Assembly: GCF_001704415.2 (NCBI RefSeq)
Contig: NC_030816.1
Location: 77,641,713-77,705,712 of the forward strand
Origin: Capra hircus
Taxonomy: Eukaryota > Chordata > Mammalia > Artiodactyla > Bovidae
Length of the DNA stretch: 64,000 bases
Direction: 5' to 3'
Shown: positions 45,901-55,763 of the stretch, one piece after another
How the letters are laid out: every line of letters begins with the position of its first letter
Position numbering within the stretch: position 1 is the first letter of the stretch
Translations under genes and position numbers: made by a program
The notes under the pieces: model-generated
What the model saw: the letters and a program-made list of their open reading frames with translations, nothing else
Databases searched by the model: none
Told to the model about the DNA's origin: nothing

Positions 45901-45974
45901 TCTGAGGGTCAGGAATGGAGGAATGACTTACAGGGCTATTTCTAGCTTGAGGTGTCATCCCAAGACTAAATTGA

Positions 45975-46101
45975 GGGACTTCTCTGGTGGTCTAGTGGTT
46001 AAGACTCTTGCCTTCCAGTGTGGAAAGTATGGGTTTAATCTCTTGTCATGAACTCAGACCCCACATGCCACATGGCATAGTCAAAAATATAAAAAATAAA
46101 A
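45975..46101 (+). mobile_element. CHR-2-like tRNA-derived SINE
   Basis: AGGGACTTCTCTGGTGGTCT, AGTGGTTAAGACTCTTGCC, ACCCCACATGCCACATGGC, then an A-rich tail. Confidence 0.88.
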
Positions 46102-46194
46102 TGAAATTCACAGCAAGATTATTAGTGTACAGAAAGAACGACAATACATTAAAAAAGAAAAAAGTTTCTATCTGGGATTGAAGATACTGCTTCC

Positions 46195-46480
46195 AACTTC
46201 ACTCACCTGGCTGTTGGCACAAGGCTTCCATGCAACCTCATAAGGATCCTTCCTGAGGGACAAGAGTTTTCCCAGAGCAAGTGATTCAAGAAAAGGATAG
46301 TAGCATTTAAGATAGATACCATAGTCTGTTTATCCCTTGATCTCAGAAATGGGGATACTGTCACTTGTTCTCATGCTGTTTGTCTCACAGTGTGATATGG
46401 GAGGAGATTATACAGGGAATGGATGCCAGGGGGCATGGATGTTTGAGATGCTGGAGACGTTCCATGGACACGTTGTTTGT
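46195..46480 (+). mobile_element. Ancient mammalian repeat, family not named
   Basis: GGCTGTTGGCACAAGGCTTC, CCCAGAGCAAGTGATTC, CTCAGAAATGGGGATACTG, TGGGAGGAGATTATACAGG and GGATGCCAGGGGGCATGG follow an order I recognise from a common old mammalian repeat, but I cannot assign the family name with confidence. Confidence 0.4.
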
Positions 46481-46493
46481 GGTCACTGTGACA

Positions 46494-46700
46494 CCCTTCT
46501 TATGGCTCAGTGGTAAAGAGTCTGCCTGCCATGCAGGAGACACAGGTTTGATCCCTGGGACGGGAAGATCCCCTGGAGAAGGAAATGGCAACCCACTCCA
46601 GTGTTCTTGCCTGGAAAGCACCACAGACAGAGGAGCCTGCAGGACTAGCACCCATGGGGTTGCAAAGAGTCAGACGTGACTGAGCAACTGAACAACAATA
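46494..46700 (+). mobile_element. Bov-tA SINE
   Basis: Head begins at TATGGCTCAGTGGTAAAG; B-box region GGTTTGATCCC; tail CTGAACAACAATAG. Confidence 0.93.
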
Positions 46701-46732
46701 GTACTTTTCATTATAGCAAGATCCATCTCCTT

Positions 46733-46957
46733 CTGGGTTTCTCTGGTGGCTCAGAGGGTAAAGTGTCTGCCTGCAATGTGGGAGATCTGGGTTTGATCCC
46801 TGGGCTGGGAAGATCCTCTGGGAAGGAAACGGCAACCCACTGCAGTACTGTTGCCTGGAAAATCCCATGGACAGAGAAGCCTGGTAGGCTACAGTCCGTG
46901 GGGTCGCAGAGAGTCCCATGGACATGACTAAGCAACTTCACTTTCACTTTTCTCCTT
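46733..46957 (+). mobile_element. Bov-tA SINE
   Basis: Second forward Bov-tA 33 bp downstream. GGTTTCTCTGGTGGCTCAG to CACTTTCACTTTTC. TCTCCTTCT flanks it on both sides (just before 46733 and ending at about 46959), a 9-bp TSD. A small GTCCCATGGA insertion lies near 46912. Confidence 0.93.
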
Positions 46958-47080
46958 CTAGGCACCAAACACTCTTGTTTTGTTCATTGCACTCTTATAT
47001 CACCTGGAAAAATTATTTATATAGAATAAGTCCTGATTAAGTGCTATTTTACATGAATTCATATTTATTATTTATTGTGG

Positions 47081-47303
47081 TCAAAGTGAAAGTGAAAGTG
47101 TTAGTCGCTCAGTCATGTCCAACTCTTTGTGATCCCATGGACCATAACCTACCAGGCTCCTCTGTCCTTGGAATTCTCCAAGCAAGAATACTAGAGTGAG
47201 TAGCCATTCCCTTCTCCAGGGGATTGTTCCCAACCCAGGGATTGAACCAGGGTCTTTTGCATTTCAGGTAGATTTCTTACCACCTGAGCTACCAGGGAAG
47301 CCT
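47081..47303 (-). mobile_element. Bov-tA SINE
   Basis: Reverse copy from AAAGTGAAAGTGAAAGTG to CTACCAGGGAAGCC. Third Bov-tA within 0.9 kb. Confidence 0.93.
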
Positions 47304-48147
47304 TATTATGTGTGAAGTTCTGAATTATTTATAACCTTGAGAAAGTAGAGGCCCTGAGCTTGATTTTCCCAGGGAGCCAGTGAGTCATATGCTAAAATGC
47401 ATGTATAAGTTGTACTCTGAACTTGAAAACCCATATTCCAGACATATGTCAGTGTTAAAAAGACAGTTTACGAAAGATATTTGGGTAGCATTAATGCCAT
47501 TTCATCACCACTATTAAAATTTAGTTAATAGTATGTGATCCATCAATCTACTGATGGTGGTTGAATAGGCATACTTTATGGAGAAAGTGTGGTGGATGGC
47601 AGAAAAACTACAACCCTGAATATAAGTTTCAAAGGACTTATATTCCAAGATAAATTAACTTTTTATAACTTTAAACAGTTTGAAGGGTACCTAAATTGCT
47701 ACCCTCAACATGAGATAAGTTTGCTCCAACTTTAAAATAGAGATAAAATTTTCTCTTGTAGAACTGAGATTGCTACTGAAGATTAGACTTTGAATGTGAA
47801 AGGGCAATGAAAAGGGTAAACATTTATTCAAGATGATAGCAAAATGTAACAATTACATAGTCGTAACTTGGACTTTCTTTATAAGCTAGAGAGGGCTGCC
47901 TCTCCATCTTTCTTTTCCATATTTCCATCTTTCACCAACAGTGCCCCAAACTGATTCTGTGACATGCCATGTTAACACGGGACATGAATCAAGGACATAG
48001 TTCTCATTTGGAACCTACAATTTAGAGCCTACAATTGAAGGTAGTCTACTTCCATGGGGTCAGTATCTGCTTCTTCCTTCCTCTAAGAAAATTTTACCTA
48101 TTAGGTTAATCTAAGCTAACTTTAAAAATATGATTGCAAGCTCCCCA
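47304..48147. other. Single-copy sequence
   Basis: Nothing recognised. Confidence 0.45.
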
Positions 48148-48255
48148 AAGACCAATTCAATCAGAATCCCTAGAAGCAGAACCCTAGCATCATCATTTTT
48201 TAAAGATCCTCAGTAAACTTTAATATGCATCCATCATTGAGGATCACTAGGGCAT
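48148..48255 (-). mobile_element. MER5A-type DNA transposon relic
   Basis: TTCAATCAGAATCCCTAG, then AACTTTAATATGCATCC and TTGAGGATCACT, the reverse of the MER5A left half. Non-autonomous hAT-type element. Confidence 0.7.
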
Positions 48256-49816
48256 GGAATATACAATGACAAAGAAGGACTTCCAGAAAGCAAGTAAAAA
48301 GTGTAATTTCATTTTGTGCTCAGCAAGTCATAGAATTGGAATTTCCCCAAACTGAGAGAGAACAACTAGATTGGATGTGAGTCACTGAGCTGTTAATATG
48401 CAAATGAAATATTCTCTTCTTGAGTAGTAAATCCAGAGTCATGATATTCTTTTGGCCATGCTTTTAATATCAATGTTTTTCATATTTAAGTATATACATA
48501 ATTGTAAAAATTGGACTCATTTTCTAGTTTGTTTCTCTTATGAGTCATTATATATTTTCAAGTAAGAGAAGACCATACTTATTTCTCTGGCATAAATTAT
48601 CAAAATAAATAGCAGATTTTGGACTAGACTTCATGTATTCGGATTGATAGCTCTATTTTCCCTCCATTACACTGCATTAGGGTCAGTTATACAACTTGTG
48701 GTATGATACTCTTGGTATATATGCTTAGCAAGTAGGGAGGGGAACTATGTCTTCCTACAGATACCTGTACTGTTAATCAAAACAATGCTAGGATCTGATG
48801 GAAATTAAAACTCAGCCTAAGTTAACTTCTCAATGGACTCAGCTTCTCACCAACCCATTTTTAAACCAAGTCTCTGAAAAATCAAATTTCCTTTGTATGT
48901 ATTAAGGAATGCAAAGGAAAGATTATCTGTGATCCTGGTGAAGGGGGCCTCTATTTTTTGAACCTGTGAAGAGATACTTTTAGTTATTAAAAAAATAAAC
49001 AAGAGAAAGCTTGTTTTTTATTCTTTTTGGCTTCTTGTCTACTATCAAGTACCATTATATATAATTTACAGTAAGTTGCAAATAAAACAAACACAAAAAT
49101 ATAATCAAGGTTTAACATAGTTTGAGAAAACATGACCTTCTAAGAAGGATGACCTTAATATAAAATGTCAAGTCTTTGATTTCATGTAAATCTCTCTACC
49201 CATTAAAATGCTAAAACGTGCCACATCATGAAGATGAAAGCCAGGTTTCTTTTCATTACCAATACCCTTCGGTTGAGCATTAGGAAACTTATAGTTTCAT
49301 CAATGCATTTGATCTTTTTAAATTAAATTATCCTCTGAGCAAACTAGATGAAAAATGAAATTATATTAAAATCAATGCTCTTCCTCATTTTTCAAATATG
49401 AACTATAATAAGTTTTAATTGATAGTTATAAGATAATCATCTGCTTTAAGCTCTCTCTTGCTATATGGAATCCTACTGGATTAATGTTGAGATGAGGTTG
49501 GAAATAAGTCCAATTTGTTCTTATCATTTGGCAGAAATAGCTTGGATGTATTACGTATCCTTCAGCAAGCTTTGTGGCCATACAGATACAGTTTTTCTTA
49601 TGCTTTGTTTTCTGTTTTACTGTGAGGAAAGATTCTTTGCAATCTGTTTTGTAAATAAAAAGAATGTATGATTTTATTGAACATGTGCTTGTGTGCAGCG
49701 TAGCAGAGTGGGCTCTGGGCTGGGAGTTGGGTTAGGAGAGCTTCTTTCACTGCTGGTGTTGCAACAGAAACAGAAAGGAGTGAACAACCTTCCGCCCATA
49801 CCAGCCAAACAGGCCT
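48256..49816. other. Single-copy AT-rich sequence
   Basis: No gene recognised. The 68-codon frame at 49465-49671 ends in an AATAAA-like stretch but has no known motif or conserved context. Confidence 0.45.
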
Positions 49817-50022
49817 GTGTTGTGTTAGCCTCTCAGTCGCGGCAGACTCTTTGCCACCCTACCCCATAGACGTAGCCTGGTAGGTTTCCTCTTCTCATGG
49901 GATTTCCCAGGCAAGAATGCTGGAGTGGGTTGCCATTTCCTTCTCCAGGGGATCTTCCCAATCTAGGAATTGAACCCGGTTCTACCTGCATTGCAGATAG
50001 ATTCTTTACCAACTGAGACACC
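49817..50022 (-). mobile_element. Bov-tA SINE, interrupted at its head
   Basis: Reverse copy from TGTTGTGTTAGCCTCTCAG to TTTACCAACTGAGACACC. The AGGGAAGCC head is not at its expected place; a BovA2 fragment follows directly, and TAGCCC appears after it at 50194. Confidence 0.9.
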
Positions 50023-50193
50023 TGCTGCTGCTACTGCTAAGTCACTTCAGTTGTGTCCAACTCTGTGCGACCCCGTAAACAGCAGCCCACCAGGCTCCCC
50101 CGTCCCTGGGATTCTCCAGGCAAGAACACTGGAGTGGGTTGCCATTGCCTTCTCCAATGCATGAAAGTGAAAAGTCAAAGTGAAGTCGCTCAG
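50023..50193 (-). mobile_element. BovA2 SINE, one and a fraction monomers
   Basis: (TGC)n tail, first monomer to CCTTCTCCAATGCATG, linker, then only the start of the second monomer (AAGTCGCTCAG). It is 5'-truncated. Confidence 0.92.
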
Positions 50194-50665
50194 TAGCCCA
50201 AAAGAGTTAAACCAATCTTAGTCTTTAGCTATTACTACTGGCAAACACTTGTAGCTGGAGTTGTCCTTCACAAAGCTAATTACTCTCTGACTCCATATAA
50301 ATTATACTCTGCACCTGCTATACTTTCATGCTACACTCTCTTGTAGCATTCTGCATTTCAGAAAGAAGGTCATGGTCTGATAACTTCAGGGACACAAGTC
50401 TTGGTTGCTGAGTTGTCTGGTGCCAGCTGTGGCCATTTTGAAACTTTGTAAGAGAAAACACCAAAAAGCAAGATCTTCAAGAAGTTATAAAACCTCTTCC
50501 TATTCCTGAGAAAGTGGGGTACACAGTTCTTGAGGCACTAGCCTGCTGTATTTCCCTTTTGCCTGGCAAAAATAAGAACGTTACTCTTTTCTGTTTCCTC
50601 CAAACTCTGTCTCTGTATTTCTATTTGGCATTGGTGGAAGGGGAACCAAGATTTTGGCAACATTA
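50194..50665 (+). mobile_element. LTR-like segment, possible solo endogenous retroviral LTR
   Basis: It has a promoter-like layout: TATAAAA at 50486-50492, a diverged poly-A signal AATAAG at 50571-50576, then a U5-like stretch (CTTTTCTGTTTCC, AACTCTGTCTC, TTTGGCATTGGTG). Spacing fits U3-R-U5. No internal retroviral genes are present. Exact TG/CA ends and a TSD could not be fixed, so the family is uncertain. Confidence 0.5.
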
Positions 50666-50699
50666 GCAGTAGGGATCTCTTTAATCTCAGTCAGGGTCC

Positions 50700-50755
50700 A
50701 TGCCTAGCACAGTAAATGGTGCTCAGCAAACATTTATAACAGAAGAATTTGAGGG
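50700..50755 (+). mobile_element. Short L2 or MIR 3' end
   Basis: CATGCCTAGCACAGTAAATG, then GTGCTCAGCAAACATTTATA, the shared end signature of L2/MIR-type elements. Too short to tell which. Confidence 0.5.
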
Positions 50756-51426
50756 TAAGAAGTGCATGGTGAGGCTTTTCATTCCCTTCTAACTATAAAA
50801 TTACACACAAAGAGATGCAATTACATATGAAATCCCAGTCCCCAAGTAGGTCAAAGTGAGTTTGGTCAAATTATTTATATTGGATTTTCCTTAAAATTTT
50901 CTCCAGAGATAAAGAAGTTATATTGTTTTGACTATGCCACTGTGTTGACATAAAGTGGTCATTGGTCCAAATTAACATAACATTTAGATATATTTTTATA
51001 TCACTTGGGAGAGAAGACCTCTGTGACAGACACAGGTTATGCTGCTTTAACACAAAACAGTTTGATCTTATGACTTTCATACTCATACTCTCAACTGACA
51101 GCAAAGGAAGACAGACATTTGCTAAGGCATTAAAAGCAATCCTGTTGCTACTGGCTCTGTTCAACTGACTTAGAAAGGGAAATGGAGCTTTTAGTTTCAC
51201 AGCCTCCAACACACAGGAACATTCTAAAAGGTTTAGGAATACATGTTTAGTGAACCAATCTATCACACTGAAATTTAAATCTGTATGATTAATAATGTAT
51301 ACATAAAGCATACTAAGGGATCATGAAACATTCAAATTTGATTAAGAAAAAAAGCATTTTTAATTTGGTAGAATTTTTTTGTTTCCATTATAACTGTATC
51401 ACCAGAAAAAATAATTCTAATAATTT
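50756..51426. other. Single-copy sequence
   Basis: A 146-codon minus-strand frame at 50871-51311 is the longest one outside a recognised repeat. It has no known domain, mixed low-complexity composition and no conserved neighbour, so I do not call it a gene. Confidence 0.45.
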
Positions 51427-51552
51427 TTATTTATTTATTTTTGGCCAATCTGTAGGGCATGTGGGCCTTTGTTCCCCAGTCAGAGATTGAGCTTGGTTCC
51501 TGGGTAGTAAAAGTGTGGAATACTAATCACTGGACTGCCAGGTAATTCCCCA
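51427..51552 (-). mobile_element. CHR-2-like tRNA-derived SINE
   Basis: (TTTA)n tail, GGCCAATCTGTAGGGCATG, CAGTCAGAGATTGAGC, then CACTGGACTGCCAGGTAATT, reverse of the head. Confidence 0.82.
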
Positions 51553-51777
51553 AGCTCTAAAATTGTTAATTACAAATTATTACTATTGTAATATCATATA
51601 TTTACTGACAAAATTGTGGGCTAATTTTCCTGCAAAAAATATGATTTTTTTTCCTCAGATAAACATGAACTCATTGTCAAAAGTGACAGTTAGCTAAGGT
51701 ATATGATTCCAAGCAAATGGGAATTGTCAATATTTTTATTATTATTATTGCAAGTGACTTTAAAATTTGGCAATAAG

Positions 51778-51906
51778 TTGGGTTGGAAAGATCCCCTGGA
51801 GAAGGGAAAGGCTACCCACTCCAGAATACTGGCCTGGAGAATCCCATGGACTACAGTCCATGGGGTGGCAAAGAGTCGGACACACCTAAGGGACTTTCAC
51901 TTTCAA
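51778..51906 (+). mobile_element. Bov-tA SINE 3' half
   Basis: AGATCCCCTGGAGAAGGGAA to GGGACTTTCACTTTCA. The tRNA head is missing. Same subtype as the copy at 44725. Confidence 0.9.
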
Positions 51907-53029
51907 TATAATATTTCTCAGCTAGAGCTCAAATGATAATTTTATTATCATGACTTCTCCTAAATGAGTATTTTTGAAACAATTCAGAATCTCATCAGGA
52001 TACAACCCCAAATTCTGGGAATTTCTCAATACAGAATATGACTTTAGAATGTAAAAATCCATTTGGACAGTCATCTCAGAAAAATTGAATGATCAGATGA
52101 CGTGGATTTGGAATCTGAGTGAAAAGTTATCTATTGTCAGAATTTTTGTGATGAAAATAAAAAAATCAGCATATCTATAATTTTGAATAGTACCTAACAG
52201 AAAAGGGATATATGTATATATTATTTAGCAAGATATATTCTGTATCGCATGATTCTATATATATATAAACAACATAACAAAAGAAGTTTTGCACATTTGG
52301 TGATATTACCAAAACAAAGGCTTAGATTAAAATGTTTATAATTTACTGACATAAACAGATTTCCGGGTTTTTTAATATTTGCATGGCTGTGTACACCTAG
52401 CTAAGTAGCACCATGTTTAAGAAAGACTGAGTAGTTTTATATGCCATCAAGTGAAATATCAGTCAACAGTGTGATGAGAATAACCAAAATGCCAAAGTAA
52501 CCCCTACTGGGTTAATGCAAGGATGGTATTAAGGATAAAAGATATGGTGTCTCTTTACACTGTGTTGTTCAGTCATCAACTGAAGAAAAGATGTAGTTGT
52601 AAGTTCTGGGTACCACTCTTGAAAATGATATTAATAACTGTACTGTTTAGAATGAGAAGAGTGTGTAAGTAATAAATGATCTTTAAACCATAACATATGC
52701 ATAATAATTAAACAAAAAGAAATAGACCAAGTTCTGAGTACAACAGGTCAAGATAAGATTAATATTGAGCAACTTCTCAAAATTAGAACTTTTTCGAAAA
52801 TTAAAGCTTTTTTATGTCACAAAGTGCTAATCTTTACTAATATTGCTAACATGCAAATACTTTTACAGGTATTACATGAGGGAGTTAGCCTAGATACTCT
52901 TTAAAATAGCTTCTAAGATTCTGAGATTTCAGCTTTAATTCACCTATGTAATGACCTATTTGCTCAGTGTAAAGCAGGATAAAGCAACTGTTTTATTTAT
53001 CTTTTACAAGTCTGCACTAGATAGGTTAC
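51907..53029. other. Single-copy AT-rich sequence
   Basis: A TA run occurs near 52257-52268. Nothing else recognised. Confidence 0.45.
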
Positions 53030-53039
53030 CAGTAAGATT

Positions 53040-53368
53040 GTTGTTGTTTTTCAGTGGCAGTCGTGTCTGACTTTGCAACCCCATGGACTGCAACGCCAGG
53101 CCTCCTTGCCCTTCACCATCTCCCAGAGTTTGCCCAAGTTCATGTCCATTTCATCGGTGATTCCATTCAGCCATCTCATCCTCTGATTTCCTCTTCTCCT
53201 TCTGCCCTCAATCTTTACCAACATCAGGGACTTTTCCAATGAATCATCTGTTTGCATCAGACGACTAAAATACTGGAACTTCAGCTTCAGCATCAGTCTT
53301 TCCAGTGAATATTCGAGGTTGAACTCCCTTAATTTTGACTGGTTTGATTTCCTTGCTGTCCAAGGGAG
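53040..53368 (-). mobile_element. BovB LINE 3' end, older subfamily
   Basis: GTTGTTGTTTTTCAGTGGCA through AATATTCGAGGTTGAACTCC to CTGTCCAAGGGAG. Flanked by AGTAAGATT on the left (53031-53039) and, beyond 11 bp of extra sequence, on the right (53380-53388). Confidence 0.9.
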
Positions 53369-53388
53369 ATTGGACAGTAAGTAAGATT

Positions 53389-53811
53389 GTGTGTATATGT
53401 GTGTGTGTTAGTTGCTTAGTTGTGTCTGACTCTCTGCAACCCCATAGACTGCAGCCCTGAAGTAGGAAATGGCAACCCACTCCAGTATTCTTTCCTGGAT
53501 AATCCCAGGGACAGAGGAGCCTGACAGGCTGCCATGTATGGGGTCGCACAGAGTTGGACATGATTGAAGTGACTTAGCAGCAGCAGCAACAGACTGTAGC
53601 CCACCAGGTCCCTACGTCCACGGGATTCTCCAGGCTAGAACACTGGTGTAGGTTGCCATTTCCTTCTCCTAAAGGAACTATAGAAAGAAAGAAAGTGAAG
53701 TTGTTCAGTCATGCCCAACTCTGCGACCCCATGGACTATAGCCTACCAGGCTCACCTATCCATGGAATTTTTCAGGCAAGAGTACTGGAATGTGTTGCCA
53801 TTTCCTTCTCC
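53389..53811 (-). mobile_element. BovA2-like dimer split by a nested Bov-A
   Basis: (GT)n-like tail, then GTTGCTTAGTTGTGTCTGAC, interrupted at 53457, resuming at 53591 (AGACTGTAGCCCACCAGG). A second monomer at 53687-53811 follows a GAAAGAAAGAAAGTGAAG linker. Flanked by AAGTAAGATT at 53379-53388 and 53812-53821. Confidence 0.88.
53458..53590 (+). mobile_element. Bov-A monomer nested inside a BovA2
   Basis: AGTAGGAAATGGCAACCCAC to GACTTAGCAGCAGCAGCAAC. TSD AGACTGCAGCCC (53446-53457) and AGACTGTAGCCC (53591-53602), 11/12 identical. Confidence 0.92.
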
Positions 53812-53862
53812 AAGTAAGATTACTTCTAGCCAGAAATTAAAAATTGGACAATAAGTAAGATT

Positions 53863-55752
53863 CAGTTCAGTTCAGTTCAGTGGCTCAGTCATGTCTGACT
53901 CTTTGTGACCCCATGAATCATAGCATGCCAGGCCTCCCTGTCCATCACCGGAGTTCACTCAAACTCACGTCCATCGAGTCAGAGATGCCATCCAGACATC
54001 TCATCCTCTGTTGTCCCTTCTCCTTCTGGCCCCAACCCCCAACCAGCATCAGAGTCTTTTCCAATGAGTCAGCTCTTCACATGAGGTGGCCCAAAGTATT
54101 GGAGTTTCAGCTTTAGCATGAGTCCTTCCAAAGAAATCCCAGGACTGATCTCCTCTAGAATGGACTGGTTGGATCTCCTTGCAGTCCAAGGGACTCTCAA
54201 GAGTCTTCTCCAACACCACAGTTCAAAAGTATCAATTCTTCCACACTCAGCTTTCTTCACAGTCCAACTCTCACATCCATACATGACTACTGGAAAAACC
54301 ATAGCCTTGACTAGACGGACCTTTGTTGGCAAAGTAATGTCTCTGCTTTTCAATACGCTATCTAGGTTGGTCATAACTTTCCTCCCAAAGAGTAAGTGTC
54401 TTTTAATTTCATGGCTGCAATCACCATCTGCAGTGATTTTGGAGCCCAAAAAAATAAAGTCTGACATTGTTTCTACTGTTTCCCCATTTATTTCCCATGA
54501 AGTGATGGCCCAGATGCCATGATCTTCGTTTTCTGAAAGTTGAGCTTTAAGCCAACTTTTTCACTCTCCTCTTTCACTTTCATCAAGAGGCTTTTTAGAT
54601 CCTCTTCACTTTCTGCCATAAGGGTGGTGTCATCTGCATATCTGAGGTGATTGCTATTTCTCCCGGAAATCTTGATTCCAGCTTGTGCTTCTTCCAGCCC
54701 AGGGTTTCTCATGATATACTCTGCATATAAGTTAAATAAGCAGGGTGACAATATACAGCCTTGACGTACTCCTTTTCCTATTTGGAACCAGTCTGTTGTT
54801 CCATGTCCAGTTCTAACTGTTGCTTCCTGATCTGAGTATAGGTTTCTCAAGAGGCAGGTCAGGTGGTCTGGTATTCCCATCTCTTTCAGAATTTTCCAGT
54901 TTATTGTAGTCCACACAGTCAAAGGCTTTGGCATAGTAAATAAAGCAGAAATAGATGTCTTTCTGGAACTCTCTTGCTTTTTCCATAATCCAGCAGATGC
55001 TGGCAATTTGATCTCTGGTTCCTCTGCCTTTTCTAAGCTTGAACATCTGGAAGTTCACAGTTTGCGTAATGCTGAAGGCTGGCTTGGAAAATTTTGAGCA
55101 TTACTTTATTAGTGTGTGAGATGAGTGCAATTGTGTGGTAGTTTGAGCATTCTTTTGCATTGCCTTTCTTTGGGATTGGAATGAAAACGGATCTTTTCCA
55201 GTCCTGTGGCCACTGCTGAGTTTTCCAAATTTGCTGGCATATTGAGTGCAGTACTTTCACAGCATCATCTTTCAGGATTTGAAACAGCTCAGTTGGAATT
55301 CCATCACCTCCACTAGCTTTGTTCATAGTGATGCTTTCTAAGGCCCATTTGACTTCACATTCCAGGAAGTCTAGCTGTAGGTGAGTGATCATACCATCGT
55401 GATTATCTGGGTGGTGAAGATCTTTTTTGTACAGTTCTTCTGTGTATTCTTGCCGTCTCTTCTTAATATCTTCTGCTTCTGTTAGGTCCAGACCATTTCT
55501 GTCCTTTATCGAGCCCATCTTTGCATGAAATTTTCCCTTGGTATCTCTAATTTTCTTGAATAGATCTCTAGTGTTTCCCATTCTGTTGTTTTCCTCTATT
55601 TCTTTGCATTGATCGCTGAGGAAGGCTTTCTTATCTCTTCTTGCTATTCTTTGGAACCCTGCATTCAGATGCTTATATCTTTCCTTTTTTCCTTTGCTTT
55701 TCACTTGTCTTCTTTTCACAGCTATTTGTAAGGCCTCTCCAGACAGCCATTT
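53863..55752 (-). mobile_element. BovB LINE, longest copy (1.9 kb), with TSD
   Basis: Reverse-strand BovB from CAGTTCAGTTCAG to CTCTCCAGACAGCCATTT. It includes the 3' terminus, the ORF2 C-terminus, the RT and the linker before it; the endonuclease is truncated away. An 11-bp TSD TAAGTAAGATT bounds it exactly at 53852-53862 and 55753-55763. Confidence 0.96.
54069..55719 (-). pseudogene. BovB ORF2 remnant: linker, reverse transcriptase, C-terminal domain
   Basis: Read on the minus strand. From 55719 to 55033 it gives the linker (GNTRDLFKKIRDTKGKFHAK) and the RT N-terminus (SGGDGIPTELFQILKDDAVK, then WKRSVFIPIPKKGNAKECSN). A deletion near 55035 removes part of QAGFRKGRG. Later frames give YYAKAFDCVD, where the first Asp of motif A is Tyr, then QGCILSPCLFNLYAEYIMR and RYADDTTLMAESEED. 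From 54467 to 54069 the frame holds the DGDCSHEIKRHLLFGRK and YGCESWTVKKAE segments. Frameshifts and the motif A change make it inactive. Confidence 0.9.
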
Positions 55753-55763
55753 TAAGTAAGATT

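Larger units (their letters stand above)
53369..53862. repeat. Target segment present twice, each copy interrupted at the same base
   Basis: ATTGGACAGTAAGTAAGATT (53369-53388) and ATTGGACAATAAGTAAGATT (53843-53862) are near identical. What follows each, after its insertion, is also near identical: 53812-53848 and 55754-55790 both read AAGTAAGATTACTTCTAGCC, then an A-rich stretch. Confidence 0.88.

Noticed and set aside
49465..49675. Frame ending near an AATAAA, possible terminal exon
   Set aside because: AATAAA is frequent in AT-rich DNA, and there is no splice acceptor, domain or conserved context to support an exon.
50871..51311. 146-codon minus-strand frame outside repeats
   Set aside because: No recognisable domain, no paralogue in the window, no promoter or splice context. 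A frame of this length can arise by chance in 64 kb.
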